A stretch of 64,000 nt of DNA from Gemmatales bacterium. GTDB taxonomy: Bacteria; Planctomycetota; Planctomycetia; Gemmatales; Gemmataceae. Position 1 is the stretch's first letter. The number at the start of each line of letters is the position of its first letter. A model generated the notes under the pieces. The model ran no database searches, was not told the origin of the DNA, and saw only the letters and a list, made by a program, of their open reading frames with translations. Where the stretch lies: NCBI GenBank assembly GCA_026004675.1, contig BPJP01000002.1, positions 248,001-312,000 on the forward strand, given 5' to 3'. Of the stretch, positions 1 to 9,484 are shown one piece after another. The translations under genes were made by a program, and so were the position numbers.

Positions 1-1206
1 ATGGCGAATCACTTTGAAGATCGGTTCGCCATGGCCGGCGGCATTGCGAACCTGTTTGCCGTTGCTGGCGACTGTCCAGAAGCGCAGCTGGCGGTCTTCA
101 CCGGCGGAAACGCCGATTTTTCCGTCAGGTTTAATGGTAACGCCGTACACCGGCGCCTGGTGGCCAGAAAAAGTGAACAACGACTCTCTTTTTTCCAGGT
201 CCCAGACTTTGGCCGTCTTGTCTCGACTGGCCGAAAGCAGCTTCTTGCCGTCGGGCGAGAATTTCACAGCGAAGACCCAATCGGCATGGTTTTCGATGGT
301 TTGCTCGAGCTTGACCTTGCCGAACCCCGCACTGATGTCCCACACATGAACGAGACGATCGACCCCGGCAGCGGCGAGCTTTTTGCCGTCTTCGGATAGA
401 TCCAAGCACAACACCGAATCATCCGCTTCGAGCAACACTTCGACCAGGACCGATTTGTCATGAACGCCATCGAGGATCGCCACGCCGTTGGCGGTTTTGG
501 CTTTGCCGTTGAGGTCATAAATACGAACGTCCCCTTCCTGACCAGGGCGGCCGCCAGCAACAGCGATTTTTCCGTCATGCAGAAACCGAATGGCGTAGGC
601 GCGCTCGGCTCGAGTATGAAGCCGTTTCTCCAGCTTCGCGTCGGCGAGATTCCACACCGTCAATTCGTGTTGTCCGCCGACGACAAGTTTCCGGTTGTCG
701 GGCGTAAAGGCGATGGCTGTTACGGTGACCGGGAATTTGTAGGCGACTGGCGGAGGAGGTGGCTGCCATCGGCGACGGAGCTCTTTAAGCAGGTCCGCCT
801 TCGGACTGATGCCCTCGTCGAGTTTCGCCCCCTCTTTGATCCACTGCTTGATAATGGCAATCTTTTCAGGAGCCAGTTTGTCGCCATTTTTTTTCGGCGG
901 CATCCGGTCGGCCCGGTCGGATTCGATGAGAAAGACGAGATTGCTCTCTTCGGGTTTGCCTGGCACGATCGGGTCTTCGTTGTCGCCACCTTTTCGAAAG
1001 GACTCGTAGGTGGTCATGTCGAACTTGCCTTTGCGTTTTTTCGCATCATGACAGGCGAAGCAGGCTTCCTTGAAAATCGGCGCGACGTCGTTGATAAAAC
1101 TGACCGGTCCCTTTTTCGTTTCTTGAGCGTTCGCTCGTGCCGAACACAACGCCGACCCTGCCAATAACACCGCTACCCAAGGCCATCGAAGAGGCACTCG
1201 GACCAT
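1..1206 (-). CDS. Secreted cytochrome c (planctomycete type) / WD40 protein, 3' end outside window
   Basis: The frame is open from ATG at 1206 to the left edge (402 codons), so the C-terminus is missing. Residues 1-25 look like a signal peptide (hydrophobic WVAVLLAGSALCSA). A CxxCH haem site (CFACH, residues 49-53) follows, with a downstream RMPP Met as possible axial ligand and a KFDMTTYESFRKGG stretch typical of the planctomycete cytochrome C domain (PSCyt1). From about residue 160 there are WD40-like blades (FTPDNRKLVVGG, FSPDGKKLLSASRDKTAKVWD). Probably an exported or membrane-associated protein; electron transfer and binding partner are not known. It resembles the protein at 18913-20334 in domain order and in the haem region, so the two are probably paralogues. 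Confidence 0.85.
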   Translation of the reverse strand, partial: MVRVPLRWPWVAVLLAGSALCSARANAQETKKGPVSFINDVAPIFKEACFACHDAKKRKGKFDMTTYESFRKGGDNEDPIVPGKPEESNLVFLIESDRADRMPPKKNGDKLAPEKIAIIKQWIKEGAKLDEGISPKADLLKELRRRWQPPPPPVAYKFPVTVTAIAFTPDNRKLVVGGQHELTVWNLADAKLEKRLHTRAERAYAIRFLHDGKIAVAGGRPGQEGDVRIYDLNGKAKTANGVAILDGVHDKSVLVEVLLEADDSVLCLDLSEDGKKLAAAGVDRLVHVWDISAGFGKVKLEQTIENHADWVFAVKFSPDGKKLLSASRDKTAKVWDLEKRESLFTFSGHQAPVYGVTIKPDGKIGVSAGEDRQLRFWTVASNGKQVRNAAGHGEPIFKVIRH

Positions 1207-1479
1207 GCCAATCTCCTCGAGTTTCGTTCGTTCGCCACAGACGTTGGGGGACTTGATCCATGTTAACGGATCAAATCCTTTTTACAAGTTGACAAGTTGC
1301 CAACTCAGAGGCACATGTCTTCCTGCAACCCAGTCGCGAGTCAGTGGTTGCTGACATGTTCCGAGTGAGACCACTCTGGCGAGAACGGCAAAAGCGCCGA
1401 GGTGTGCACTCTGCCAACTTCTTCCTATATCGCCGAGACTGAGTTCGCCGGACAGAATATCGCCAAATTTCTTGCGAGT

Positions 1480-2667
1480 TCAGATCACCCCGAGCTGTTT
1501 GCCGACTTTCCGAAACGCTTCGATGGCACGGTCGAGTTGCTCATGCGTGTGAGCAGCCGACAGCTGGATGCGAATGCGGGCTTGACCTTTCGGTACGACT
1601 GGATAACTGAAGCCGATGACGTAGATGCCTTCTTCCAGCAGCAAGTCGGCCATGCGTGAGGCCAAAGCAGCGTCGCCCAGCATGACGGGCAGGATCGGAT
1701 GCCGCCCCGGCTTCAACATGAAACCTGCTTCTTCCAGCCCCTGGCGAAGTCGGCGTGCGTTGTCATGGAGACGCTGGCGGAGTTCGGCACCGCTGGCCAC
1801 CAGATCCAGCGCCTTGAGCGCCGCCATGGTTATCACCGGCGGCAGAGCGTTGGAAAACAAATAAGGCCGAGAACGCTGCCTCAGGTATTCCACCACAGTT
1901 CTTTTCGCACAGGTGAAGCCTCCGGCAGCGCCGCCAAGAGCCTTCCCAAGCGTGCTGGTGATGATGTCCACTCGATCGAGGACGCCCAACTCCTCCGGCG
2001 TGCCTCGGCCATTCGCTCCCAGCAACCCCGTCGCGTGACTATCGTCGACCATGACAATCGCCTGATAGCGGTCGGCGAGGTCACAAATTTCCGGAAGCTT
2101 CGCCAAATCGCCATCCATGGAGAAAACGCCATCGGTGGCGATCATTCGCAGTTTGCAGTTTTTCGCGTCTTTCAGGCATTTCTCGAGATCGTCGAGATCC
2201 GAATGCTTGAAACGAAACCGCTGGGCTTTGCACAGGCGAACGCCGTCGATGATGCTGGCGTGATTCAATTCATCGCTGATGATCGCGTCGTCTTGACCAA
2301 GAAGCGTTTCAAACAGGCCAGTGTTGGCATCGAAACAAGAAGTGTAAAGGATGGCGTCTTCCTTTTGCAAAAAGCGGGCCACGGCCGCTTCGAGCTGTTT
2401 GTGCGGTTCCTGAGTCCCGCATATGAAACGCACCGAGGCCATGCCGTAGCCGAATCGATCAAGCCCCTCGTGCGCCGCCTGGATGATGTCCGGATGGTTG
2501 GCAAGACCAAGATAATTATTCGCACAAAAGTTGATGACTTCCCGCTCGCCAACTTTGATGGCCGAACTTTGCGGGCTGCTCAAAACACGCTCCGTTTTAT
2601 AAAGCCCTTGGCTGCGGACATCATCGAGCTGCTGAGCAAGCACCTGGCAGAGTTGCTGATCGCTCAT
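1480..2667 (-). CDS. kbl: Glycine C-acetyltransferase (2-amino-3-ketobutyrate CoA ligase)
   Basis: A 395-residue PLP-dependent alpha-oxoamine synthase. It cleaves 2-amino-3-oxobutyrate with CoA to glycine and acetyl-CoA in threonine catabolism. Visible motifs are [14 protein letters not shown] near residue 50, VDDSHATG (about 207-214) and the PLP lysine in [10 protein letters not shown] (K242). Length and N-terminus fit Kbl better than 8-amino-7-oxononanoate synthase or serine palmitoyltransferase. The usual partner threonine dehydrogenase (tdh) is not adjacent. The start at 2667 is the only Met in the right place before the conserved N-terminus. It lies upstream of and co-directional with the cytochrome/WD40 gene, across a gap of about 270 bases. 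Confidence 0.9.
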   Translation of the reverse strand: MSDQQLCQVLAQQLDDVRSQGLYKTERVLSSPQSSAIKVGEREVINFCANNYLGLANHPDIIQAAHEGLDRFGYGMASVRFICGTQEPHKQLEAAVARFLQKEDAILYTSCFDANTGLFETLLGQDDAIISDELNHASIIDGVRLCKAQRFRFKHSDLDDLEKCLKDAKNCKLRMIATDGVFSMDGDLAKLPEICDLADRYQAIVMVDDSHATGLLGANGRGTPEELGVLDRVDIITSTLGKALGGAAGGFTCAKRTVVEYLRQRSRPYLFSNALPPVITMAALKALDLVASGAELRQRLHDNARRLRQGLEEAGFMLKPGRHPILPVMLGDAALASRMADLLLEEGIYVIGFSYPVVPKGQARIRIQLSAAHTHEQLDRAIEAFRKVGKQLGVI

Positions 2668-3022
2668 GGAGACACCTCATTGCCCCGGCATCGAAAGGAT
2701 GACATGAGGATAGTGTAGGCAACAAGTCGATCAAGTCTGCAACTTTCGGCCGATACGAAAACAGCATCCGCCGATCGCTATGCCTCCAAAACACCAGTTC
2801 TGCACGCCGTGCTCGCATGGGACACGTCGCGCTGACGCTGCGCTACACGTCGCGCTGACGCTGCGACGCTCGCCAGTCGCGCTGATGCTTTGCCGCTCGC
2901 TCATTTTTGAATGCTGGCGGCGCGGCTCTGCCGGTTCTGCTCTTGTCCTTTTTGCCAGCGGCTTTCTAGAATAGACGCGTTGTCACGGCGTGCCTCGGTT
3001 TTCTATTCAGCAGGAATCAGCG
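2668..3022. other. Intergenic region between kbl and rpmE
   Basis: About 355 bases with no convincing gene. It is the divergent promoter region for kbl (leftward) and rpmE (rightward). The middle, about 2824-2902, holds three tandem imperfect copies of the dispersed GC-rich repeat described separately. Short reading frames crossing it have no family resemblance. Confidence 0.6.
2824..2902. repeat. Dispersed palindromic repeat, three tandem copies
   Basis: The 18-base core CGTCGCGCTGACGCTGCG occurs at 2825-2842 and 2848-2865, followed by a degenerate third copy at about 2875-2900. Where the unit continues as GCGACG it contains a 6-bp inverted repeat (CGTCGC/GCGACG). The same core recurs at 24940, and diverged copies lie at 30503 and 48990, all intergenic. 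Confidence 0.7.
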
Positions 3023-3253
3023 ATGAAAAAAGGCATTCACCCGGAATATGTTGAAGCGACGGTGACGTGTGGATGCGGCAACACGTTCGTCACCAGAAGC
3101 ACGCGAAAGAATATCGCGGTCGAAATCTGCTCGGCATGTCATCCGTTTTTCACGGGTAAAATGAAGTACGTCGATACCACTGGCCGAGTTGAGAAATTCC
3201 AGAAGAAGTACAACTGGGACAAGCGAAAGCAGCAGCAAGCCGAAAAGAAGTAG
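3023..3253 (+). CDS. rpmE: 50S ribosomal protein L31 (bL31)
   Basis: A 76-residue ribosomal protein of the large subunit. It begins MKKGIHPEY and contains CGCGNTF and [11 protein letters not shown], giving the cysteine pairs of the zinc-binding (C+) form of bL31. The C-terminal end is Lys-rich ([15 protein letters not shown]). An in-frame upstream start exists but MKKGIHPEY matches the family N-terminus. It is followed by a strong terminator and then prfA, the rpmE-prfA-prmC order seen in many bacteria. Confidence 0.95.
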   Translation: MKKGIHPEYVEATVTCGCGNTFVTRSTRKNIAVEICSACHPFFTGKMKYVDTTGRVEKFQKKYNWDKRKQQQAEKK

Positions 3254-3271
3254 CTGGACGTGCTCTACGAA

Positions 3272-3309
3272 GGAAAAAGGCCGGGATGATTCCGCCTTTT
3301 TCCTTTTTT
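3272..3309 (+). terminator. Rho-independent terminator after rpmE
   Basis: A 10-bp perfect stem, 3272-3281 with 3294-3303 (GGAAAAAGGC / GCCTTTTTCC), has a 12-base loop and is followed by six T at 3304-3309. It separates rpmE from prfA. Confidence 0.85.
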
Positions 3310-3349
3310 CTTTGGAAGGAGGGGGGCGAGCGAGCAAGGCTATTCTCCG

Positions 3350-4420
3350 ATGTGGGAAACGTTCGAAACAGCTCTGAAGCGCCATGACGAGTTGGAAAAA
3401 CAACTTGCCGATCCGGCAGTGATTGCCGACCGTACGCGGTACGCGCAACTGGCCAAAGAACATGGCGCGTTGGCCAAGCAGGCGCTCCCCTACCGCGAAT
3501 TCAAGAAGACCGAGGCCGACATCGAGGAGATCGAAGCACTGCTAGAGTCGGAGACCGATGCCGACATGCGGGCTTATTACCAGGACGAGCTGCAAAGCCT
3601 GAGACAAAAGCAGCAGAAATTGCAGAGCCGACTCGAAGATTTGATGCTGGTCGATCCGGAAGAGGATTTCGATCGTGTCATTGTGGAGATTCGGGCTGGC
3701 ACCGGCGGGGACGAAGCGGCGTTGTTCGCGGGCGATCTTTACAATATGTATACGCATTTCGCCCGTGATAAGGGTTGGAAGATCGAAGACATCTCCTTTC
3801 ATCCGGGTGAACAAGGCGGGTTCAAGGAAGTGGTTTTCGGCATCTCAGGGGAAGATGTCTATCGGCTGATGCGATATGAGAGCGGTGGCCATCGGGTCCA
3901 GCGAGTTCCGAAGACGGAGACGCAGGGTCGGATTCACACTTCCGCCGCCACCGTTGCCGTTCTGCCAGAGCCGGACGAGGCTCAGGTCGAGATTCGCGAC
4001 CAGGACATCGAATGGGAGAGGATGCGGGCTGGGGGTGCGGGTGGCCAGCACGTCAACAAGACGGAAAGTGCGGTGCGCATCTGGTACAAACGAGGCACGC
4101 CGGAGGAACTCGAAGTCAAATGCCAGGACGAGCGGAGCCAGCATAAGAATTTCGAAAGGGCCATGCGCATTCTGCGGAGCCGACTTTACGAGATCAAACA
4201 GCAGGCATTGCACAAAGAGCGAGCGGACAAGCGACGCAGCCTGATCGGCAGCGGGGACCGCAGCGATCGCATCCGCACCTATAATTTTCCGCAAAACCGC
4301 GTCACCGACCATCGCATCAATCTGAACCTCTACAAACTCGACTCGATCATTGCCGGCGACCTGCACGAGTTGTTCGACGCGTTGAAGGAATACGACAAGA
4401 AGCAGCGACTCGGTCGCTAA
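3350..4420 (+). CDS. prfA: Peptide chain release factor 1 (RF-1)
   Basis: A 356-residue class I release factor that recognises UAA/UAG and triggers peptidyl-tRNA hydrolysis. The catalytic GGQ lies at 231-233 in [15 protein letters not shown], the glutamine being the target of PrmC methylation. The codon-recognition loop reads [14 protein letters not shown] (PKT at 187-189), matching the RF1 PxT class and not the SPF of RF2. Length is typical. The next gene, prmC, encodes the enzyme that modifies this glutamine, about 34 bases downstream. Confidence 0.97.
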   Translation: MWETFETALKRHDELEKQLADPAVIADRTRYAQLAKEHGALAKQALPYREFKKTEADIEEIEALLESETDADMRAYYQDELQSLRQKQQKLQSRLEDLMLVDPEEDFDRVIVEIRAGTGGDEAALFAGDLYNMYTHFARDKGWKIEDISFHPGEQGGFKEVVFGISGEDVYRLMRYESGGHRVQRVPKTETQGRIHTSAATVAVLPEPDEAQVEIRDQDIEWERMRAGGAGGQHVNKTESAVRIWYKRGTPEELEVKCQDERSQHKNFERAMRILRSRLYEIKQQALHKERADKRRSLIGSGDRSDRIRTYNFPQNRVTDHRINLNLYKLDSIIAGDLHELFDALKEYDKKQRLGR

Positions 4421-4454
4421 CCGATGCGAGGATAACAGCGCCGCCTTCTGGCGA

Positions 4455-5351
4455 ATGAATATGAGCACGGATTCGCAAAACCCGGCAACCCGCGCGTGGA
4501 CCATCGGTTCGCTTCTCGATTGGACAGCATCGTTTCTGGCGCAGCGAGGAGCGGAGTCGCCCCGGCTGGACGCGGAGGTTTTGCTTGCTTACGTTCTGCG
4601 TTGCCGGCGCATCGACTTGTACACTCGATTTACCGAACCAGCGCAGCAAGCCACATGTGAACAATACCGCGGTCTGATCCAGCGACGAATGGAAGGCTGC
4701 CCGGTTGCTTATCTGGTCGGCAAAAAAGAATTTTATGGTCTGGAACTCGAGGTCAACGCCTCGGTTCTGATTCCCCGGCCGGACAGCGAGTTTGTCGTCA
4801 TGGAATGCTTGCGGCTGGCAAAGGACATCGCCGAGCCGCACATTCTCGACCTTGGTACTGGTTCCGGGAACCTGGCCATTGCCATTGCCAAAAACCATCG
4901 GGGAGCACGCATCACTGCGGTGGATATCAGCCCCCAGGCTATCGAAGTCGCCCGTCGCAATGCCGAAAGACATCGGGTAAGCGAGCGCCTCGCTTTTTTG
5001 ACAGGCGACCTCTTCGAACCGCTGGACAGAGGAAGGCGATTCGATTTCATCGTCAGCAATCCACCCTATATCCCTCGGGGGGAGATCAAAAACCTCGAGC
5101 CGGGAGTTCGCGACTTCGAACCACATGCGGCATTGGACGGAGGCCCGACGGGGTTTGAAGTGTTGACCAGGATTGCAGCGCATGCCAGAAGTTTTTTGGT
5201 GGAAGGCGGATATGTGATCGTCGAAATCGGCGCGCCCCAGGAAAAAGGAGCCCGCGCCTGCTTCGCGCAACACCCGGAATACCGACTGGCCGAGACGATC
5301 TACGATTATTCCCGGCATCCTCGGGTTTTATGCGCTCGTTTCATAAAATGA
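4455..5351 (+). CDS. prmC: Release factor glutamine N5-methyltransferase
   Basis: A 298-residue SAM-dependent methyltransferase that modifies the GGQ glutamine of release factors. The N-terminal helical domain is followed by the SAM motif DLGTGSG (132-138), VDIS, and the substrate-glutamine motif NPPY (202-205). It lies directly after prfA in the classic pair. The chosen start gives MNMSTDSQ; a second Met two codons later is equally possible. Confidence 0.95.
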   Translation: MNMSTDSQNPATRAWTIGSLLDWTASFLAQRGAESPRLDAEVLLAYVLRCRRIDLYTRFTEPAQQATCEQYRGLIQRRMEGCPVAYLVGKKEFYGLELEVNASVLIPRPDSEFVVMECLRLAKDIAEPHILDLGTGSGNLAIAIAKNHRGARITAVDISPQAIEVARRNAERHRVSERLAFLTGDLFEPLDRGRRFDFIVSNPPYIPRGEIKNLEPGVRDFEPHAALDGGPTGFEVLTRIAAHARSFLVEGGYVIVEIGAPQEKGARACFAQHPEYRLAETIYDYSRHPRVLCARFIK

Positions 5352-5414
5352 CCACGTGGAAACCGTCACACGAGCGACCGAGCAACTCGCTTGCGCCATC
5401 GATCGAGGAGCATC

Positions 5415-6947
5415 ATGAATCACGACCAGTTTCACAAGAACCTGCTCGAGCTGATCCGCCGTACGTCGGCGTATTTGCCTCACGACGTGTCGGACGTGAT
5501 TGAAATGAATCAACCGTTGGAAACGCCTGGGTCGAAAGCTGATCTGGCGTTGCGGATCGTCATGCAGAATATCGGGCTGGCCAAACGCAAGAGTGCGCCG
5601 ATTTGCCAGGATACCGGAACGATCAATTTTTTCATCACCACGCCCGTGGGATTCGATCAGCTGGAATTGCAGGACATTTGTTGCGACGCGGTTGCCGAGG
5701 CGACTGCGAAGGGGTATCTGCGGCAGAATTCCGTCGACAGCGTTACCGGTCGGAACACAGGCAACAATCTTGGTCCTGGCAGTCCGGTCTTTCACTGGCA
5801 TCAGCACCGTCAAGACCATGTCGATGTCAGGCTGATCCTGAAAGGGGGAGGGTGCGAAAACATGAGTGCTCAATACTCGCTACCCACCACCATCGACGGC
5901 AAACGTGCTGATCGCGACTTGGACGGGGTCCGCGCGTGCGTTCTCGATGCCGTCTGGAAGGCTCAAGGCAAAGGCTGCGGACCTGGTTTTCTCGGCGTCT
6001 GCATCGGCGGTGACCGTGCGTTGGGCTATGAATTCGCCAAAGAACAACTTTTGCGCCCCCTCGACGACACCAACCCGGTTCCCGAATTGGCAGCGCTCGA
6101 AGCCCGTATTCTCGACGAAGCCAACAAGCTGGGGATCGGCCCGATGGGGTTTGGCGGCCGCTTCACCATAGGCAGTTGCAAGATCGGCGCCCGTAATCGG
6201 CTGCCGGCTTCCTACTTCGTGAGTATCGCGTACATGTGCTGGGCATATCGCCGACGAGGCGTCCTTCTCACTGCCGAGGGGGACGTTAAAGAGTGGCTCT
6301 ATCAGGCTCCCGGCGAGTTCGACCATGAAGAAGCCGACGCGAACGGGGAACTCATTCAACTCGGCGACACCCGAAAAAACGTGATCACCTTGCAGACCCC
6401 CGTCAGCGAAGAAGACATCCGCAAACTGAAGGCAGGCGACGTCGTTCTGATCAACGGCACGGTATTTACGGCACGGGACGAAGTGCACAAATATCTTTTC
6501 AAAGGCGGCGAACTGGACGTGATCAAAGGGGGCATCATCTATCACTGCGGACCGGTCGTGCTGGAGGAAAACGGGAAGTATCGAGTCGTTGCCGCCGGTC
6601 CGACAACCTCGATTCGTGAAGAACCGTATCAGGCCGACGTGATTGCGCGATTCGGCATCAAGGCGGTAATCGGGAAAGGGGGGATGGGTCCCAAGACGTT
6701 GCAAGCGTGCCAGGAGCACGGCTGCGTATATTTGCATGCGATCGGCGGCGCCGCGCAAATCTATGCCCAATGTGTTGAAGAAGTACCGGCCGTTTATCTC
6801 AAGGAAGAGTTCGGCAGCCCCGAAGCCGTCTGGGTCATGAAGGTCAAGGATTTTCCCGCCGTCGTCACGATGGACTCGCACGGCCGATCGTTTCATAGCG
6901 AAGTGGCCGAGTCATCGAAACAGCATTTGGCCGAGGTCCTGGTTTAG
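5415..6947 (+). CDS. Fumarate hydratase class I (iron-sulfur)
   Basis: A 510-residue class I fumarase, reversibly hydrating fumarate to malate in the TCA cycle using a [4Fe-4S] cluster. It has the two-part layout of the family: an N-terminal alpha domain with CQDTGTINFF, GGGCENMSAQYSLP and FGGRFTIGSCKIGARNRLPASYF, then a C-terminal beta domain with VYLHAIGGAAQIYAQ. Cysteines in CQDTG, GGGCEN and GPGFLGVCIGG are candidate cluster ligands. The start at 5415 (MNHDQFHKN) follows a GAGGAG Shine-Dalgarno at 5405-5410; an in-frame TTG upstream is less likely. Confidence 0.93.
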   Translation: MNHDQFHKNLLELIRRTSAYLPHDVSDVIEMNQPLETPGSKADLALRIVMQNIGLAKRKSAPICQDTGTINFFITTPVGFDQLELQDICCDAVAEATAKGYLRQNSVDSVTGRNTGNNLGPGSPVFHWHQHRQDHVDVRLILKGGGCENMSAQYSLPTTIDGKRADRDLDGVRACVLDAVWKAQGKGCGPGFLGVCIGGDRALGYEFAKEQLLRPLDDTNPVPELAALEARILDEANKLGIGPMGFGGRFTIGSCKIGARNRLPASYFVSIAYMCWAYRRRGVLLTAEGDVKEWLYQAPGEFDHEEADANGELIQLGDTRKNVITLQTPVSEEDIRKLKAGDVVLINGTVFTARDEVHKYLFKGGELDVIKGGIIYHCGPVVLEENGKYRVVAAGPTTSIREEPYQADVIARFGIKAVIGKGGMGPKTLQACQEHGCVYLHAIGGAAQIYAQCVEEVPAVYLKEEFGSPEAVWVMKVKDFPAVVTMDSHGRSFHSEVAESSKQHLAEVLV

Positions 6948-6992
6948 GCGGTGCTGCCGACCATTTCAAAACCTAAGAGGAGACACAAGCCG

Positions 6993-8177
6993 ATGGTCAC
7001 AGCATCTGCTTCGGGCAGGATCGCGCCGCGCTTGCGTTTGGGAATCGTCGGTGGCGGACAGGGCGCCTTCATCGGAGCCGTACACCTGACCGGCGCCAGA
7101 CTGGACGACCGCTACGAACTTGTTGCCGGCGCCCTGTCCTCCGACCCCCATAAGGCGAAAGCGTCGGCTCCCGCTTTTCGGATTCCCGATGAGCGTGCCT
7201 ACACGAGCTATGCAGAGATGGCCGACAAAGAGGCTGCCCGACCTGACGGCATCGAAGCCGTCATCGTCGCGACCCCTAACCACACCCATTACGCGATTTG
7301 CAAAACGTTTCTCGAAGCTGGCATCGACGTTATTTGTGACAAGCCCATGACCACCACGTTGGCCGATGCCCTCGACCTGGTGAGGCTAGTTCGGCGAACG
7401 GGACTCGTCTTCTGCCTGACGCACGAGTATACGGCGTTCGCCATGGTCAGGCAGGCACGAGAGATGGTGCGTCGTGGCGACCTCGGTGCCATTCGGATCA
7501 TTCAAATCGAATACCCTCAGGAATGGCTGACGACCAAACTCGAAGACACCGGGTTCAAGCAGGCGACGTGGAGAACGGACCCGGCCAAATCAGGGCCAGC
7601 GGGAGCGCTGGCGGATATTGGCACGCATGGCATCCACACGGCACGTTACATCACGGGGTTGGAACTCGCCGAGGTCTGTGCGGATTTGACCGCTTTTGTG
7701 CCAGGCAGAAAACTGGATGACAATGCCCATGTTTTGCTCCGCTACCAAGGCGGCGCTCGCGGCATGCTTTGGGCCAGCCAATGTGCTCCTGGCACGGAAA
7801 ACGATTTGAAGGTTCGAATTTTCGGCGAAAAAGGAAGCCTGACGTGGCGGCTTCGCTGGCCCAACGAGTTGTTCTTCAGCCCGCTCGATGGGCCTCACCA
7901 GCTTTTGAGCCGGGGCCGAGGCGAAATGCTCCCTTTGGCCCGACACGCCAGCCATTTGCCAGCCGGCCATCCCGAAGGACTGCACGATGCCTTCGCCGTC
8001 TTGTACCGCGACGCCGCCGACGCGATCATCGAGAGGCGTTACGGGATTCCCGCTCCGGAAACTTCCAAAACTTTCCCCGATGTCGAGTCGGGAGCGCGAA
8101 TGGTCGGCTTTATCGAGGCCTGCGTCGCCTCTCATAAAGGGGGCGGAACCTGGGTCAAGACAGAATTCGACGTGTAG
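6993..8177 (+). CDS. Gfo/Idh/MocA family NAD(P)-dependent oxidoreductase
   Basis: A 394-residue protein with an N-terminal Rossmann domain (GIVGGGQGAFIGAVH), the family motif near CDKPMTTTLADALDLV and a C-terminal substrate domain with GALADIGTHGIHTARYITG. Members oxidise or reduce sugars, inositols and related compounds, often with NAD(P). The substrate cannot be read from the sequence. The ATG at 6993 sits behind AAGAGGAG (6975-6982); an upstream GTG at 6951 lacks such a site. Planctomycetes carry many paralogues of this family. Confidence 0.85.
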   Translation: MVTASASGRIAPRLRLGIVGGGQGAFIGAVHLTGARLDDRYELVAGALSSDPHKAKASAPAFRIPDERAYTSYAEMADKEAARPDGIEAVIVATPNHTHYAICKTFLEAGIDVICDKPMTTTLADALDLVRLVRRTGLVFCLTHEYTAFAMVRQAREMVRRGDLGAIRIIQIEYPQEWLTTKLEDTGFKQATWRTDPAKSGPAGALADIGTHGIHTARYITGLELAEVCADLTAFVPGRKLDDNAHVLLRYQGGARGMLWASQCAPGTENDLKVRIFGEKGSLTWRLRWPNELFFSPLDGPHQLLSRGRGEMLPLARHASHLPAGHPEGLHDAFAVLYRDAADAIIERRYGIPAPETSKTFPDVESGARMVGFIEACVASHKGGGTWVKTEFDV

Positions 8178-8263
8178 ACCGTTTGGGGAAATTGCCGGCT
8201 TCGCACGGGCCATTCGAGGCGGGCTAGGCGCGGCATGATCGTTGAACTACAATGGCAGCGTAC

Positions 8264-8338
8264 CGGGGCGTGGCGCAGTTTGGCTAGCGCGCCTGAATGG
8301 GGTTCAGGAGGTCGCAGGTTCGAATCCTGTCGCCCCGA
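8264..8338 (+). tRNA. tRNA-Pro (GGG anticodon)
   Basis: A 75-base cloverleaf. Acceptor stem CGGGGCG/CGCCCCG, D-stem GCGC/GCGC, anticodon stem CCTGA/TCAGG with loop ATGGGGT (anticodon GGG), T-loop TTCGAAT. CCA is not encoded. Confidence 0.93.
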
Positions 8339-8343
8339 CTGAA

Positions 8344-8378
8344 GGCCCGCTGTAGCGACAGGTTACAGCGGGCCTTTG
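8344..8378 (+). terminator. Hairpin after tRNA-Pro
   Basis: An 11-bp perfect inverted repeat (8344-8354 GGCCCGCTGTA with 8364-8374) and a 9-base loop is followed by a short TTT run. It probably ends the tRNA-Pro transcript, although the T-tract is weak. Confidence 0.6.
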
Positions 8379-8511
8379 ACTGCCGATTGACCGAAACAAA
8401 ACTTGCATTCCGACGCAAGAAAGGTCTTGGCACCTTGGCTTCTGCGAGTAGAATGAGGATGCAGGTCCCCCCTGTCGAAGGTCGAGGTGCCTGCGTGAAT
8501 GGGATGCAAAA

Positions 8512-8585
<74 letters not shown>

Positions 8586-8595
8586 CTGTTCAGAG

Positions 8596-8631
8596 CCGCT
8601 GCCAGATCAGGAACCGCAGCGGTTTTCTTTT
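8596..8631 (+). terminator. Rho-independent terminator after tRNA-Asp
   Basis: A 7-bp stem (8596-8602 CCGCTGC with 8616-8622 GCAGCGG), 13-base loop, then TTTTCTTTTT from 8623. Confidence 0.75.
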
Positions 8632-8881
8632 TGAATGGCCCGGCACGAAAAGGCTTATAGCGTAATTGAACTTATCGGCGGCCTGTTCTTTTCGTGCCTG
8701 CGATTCGGTGCCAGTTCACGTCCCCATCAAGGTAGTGTTGTGGCCGTAGTGGATTAGCGGTTGGCCAGGGGCCGGCTCCGGCGAATCGAATCAAAATTTT
8801 GATTTTGCATGCGTTATCGACTGTGCTAATCTACGAAAAGCCATTTTTTGGCAAATGGCCGTTCAGAAGCGAGAGTGCGCG

Positions 8882-9481
8882 ATGCGCAAAGAGTCGTGGC
8901 TATCGTTGATCAGGCGAATCCCACCGCAATTACGTCACAAGCTGATGATCGTTAGCGGTAGCGGCAATGAGTTGAACATTACCGACATCTACCGATTGGA
9001 AGACGATTTCATGGTGGTTCGGGGTCGGCTGGCGGGCACAACGGACGAAGGGAGTACCTACTTTATTCCCTACGACCAGATCGACTACATGGGATTCCGC
9101 GAGTTGGTAAAAGAGCCGGTCATCACGGCGATGTTTGAAGGTGGCGAAGTGGAGATTCCGCAAGCGCCGGAAACGGGAGCAGCTCGCGAGCCTCAGGTAC
9201 CGGCGGCAGAGCCGACGCCCAGCGTGGCGCCGGCGACGACACAAGCGGTGCCGGCCAAAGCAGCCTTGTTGGAGAGGTTGCGGTTGAAACGCAAGGCGGA
9301 AGAAAGCGGACAGACTCCTCCTCCTGCCCAGCCGGCTCCTCCAGCCCAGCCACAGCCGGCACCGGCGGCGCCGCAACAGACGAACAGCACTCCGCCTCCC
9401 GATCAACCGACTCCCGGAAAAGCAGCATTGTTGGAACGATTACGCCGTTCACGTTCGGGTCCAAACCCCGGTTCGAAATAG
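8882..9481 (+). CDS. Uncharacterised protein with duplicated KAALLERLR motif
   Basis: A 199-residue protein I do not recognise. Residues 1-90 form a compact, beta-rich looking domain (LRHKLMIVSGSGNELNITDIYRLEDDFMVVRGRLAGT...YFIPYDQIDYMGF). The rest is a Pro/Ala-rich low-complexity linker interrupted by two copies of KAALLERLR, one mid-way and one near the C-terminus. No signal peptide or membrane segment is seen, so it is probably cytoplasmic. ATG at 8882 gives MRKESW; an ATG 27 bases upstream is also in frame. The end lies 3 bases before the next gene, which suggests co-transcription with the phosphatidylserine decarboxylase homologue. Confidence 0.75.
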   Translation: MRKESWLSLIRRIPPQLRHKLMIVSGSGNELNITDIYRLEDDFMVVRGRLAGTTDEGSTYFIPYDQIDYMGFRELVKEPVITAMFEGGEVEIPQAPETGAAREPQVPAAEPTPSVAPATTQAVPAKAALLERLRLKRKAEESGQTPPPAQPAPPAQPQPAPAAPQQTNSTPPPDQPTPGKAALLERLRRSRSGPNPGSK

Positions 9482-9484
9482 CCT

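Noticed and set aside
2824..2902. CRISPR array suggested by tandem repeats
   Set aside because: Only three imperfect copies with no unique spacers of constant length, and no cas genes in the window.
5880..6896. 338-residue open frame on the minus strand opposite the fumarase gene
   Set aside because: It is a shadow of the strong class I fumarase frame on the other strand; no domain or Shine-Dalgarno, and GC-rich codon bias opens antisense frames in this genome.
8750..8860. Sigma70-type promoter before the KAALLERLR gene
   Set aside because: An AT-rich patch is visible, but I could not find a -35/-10 pair with correct spacing.
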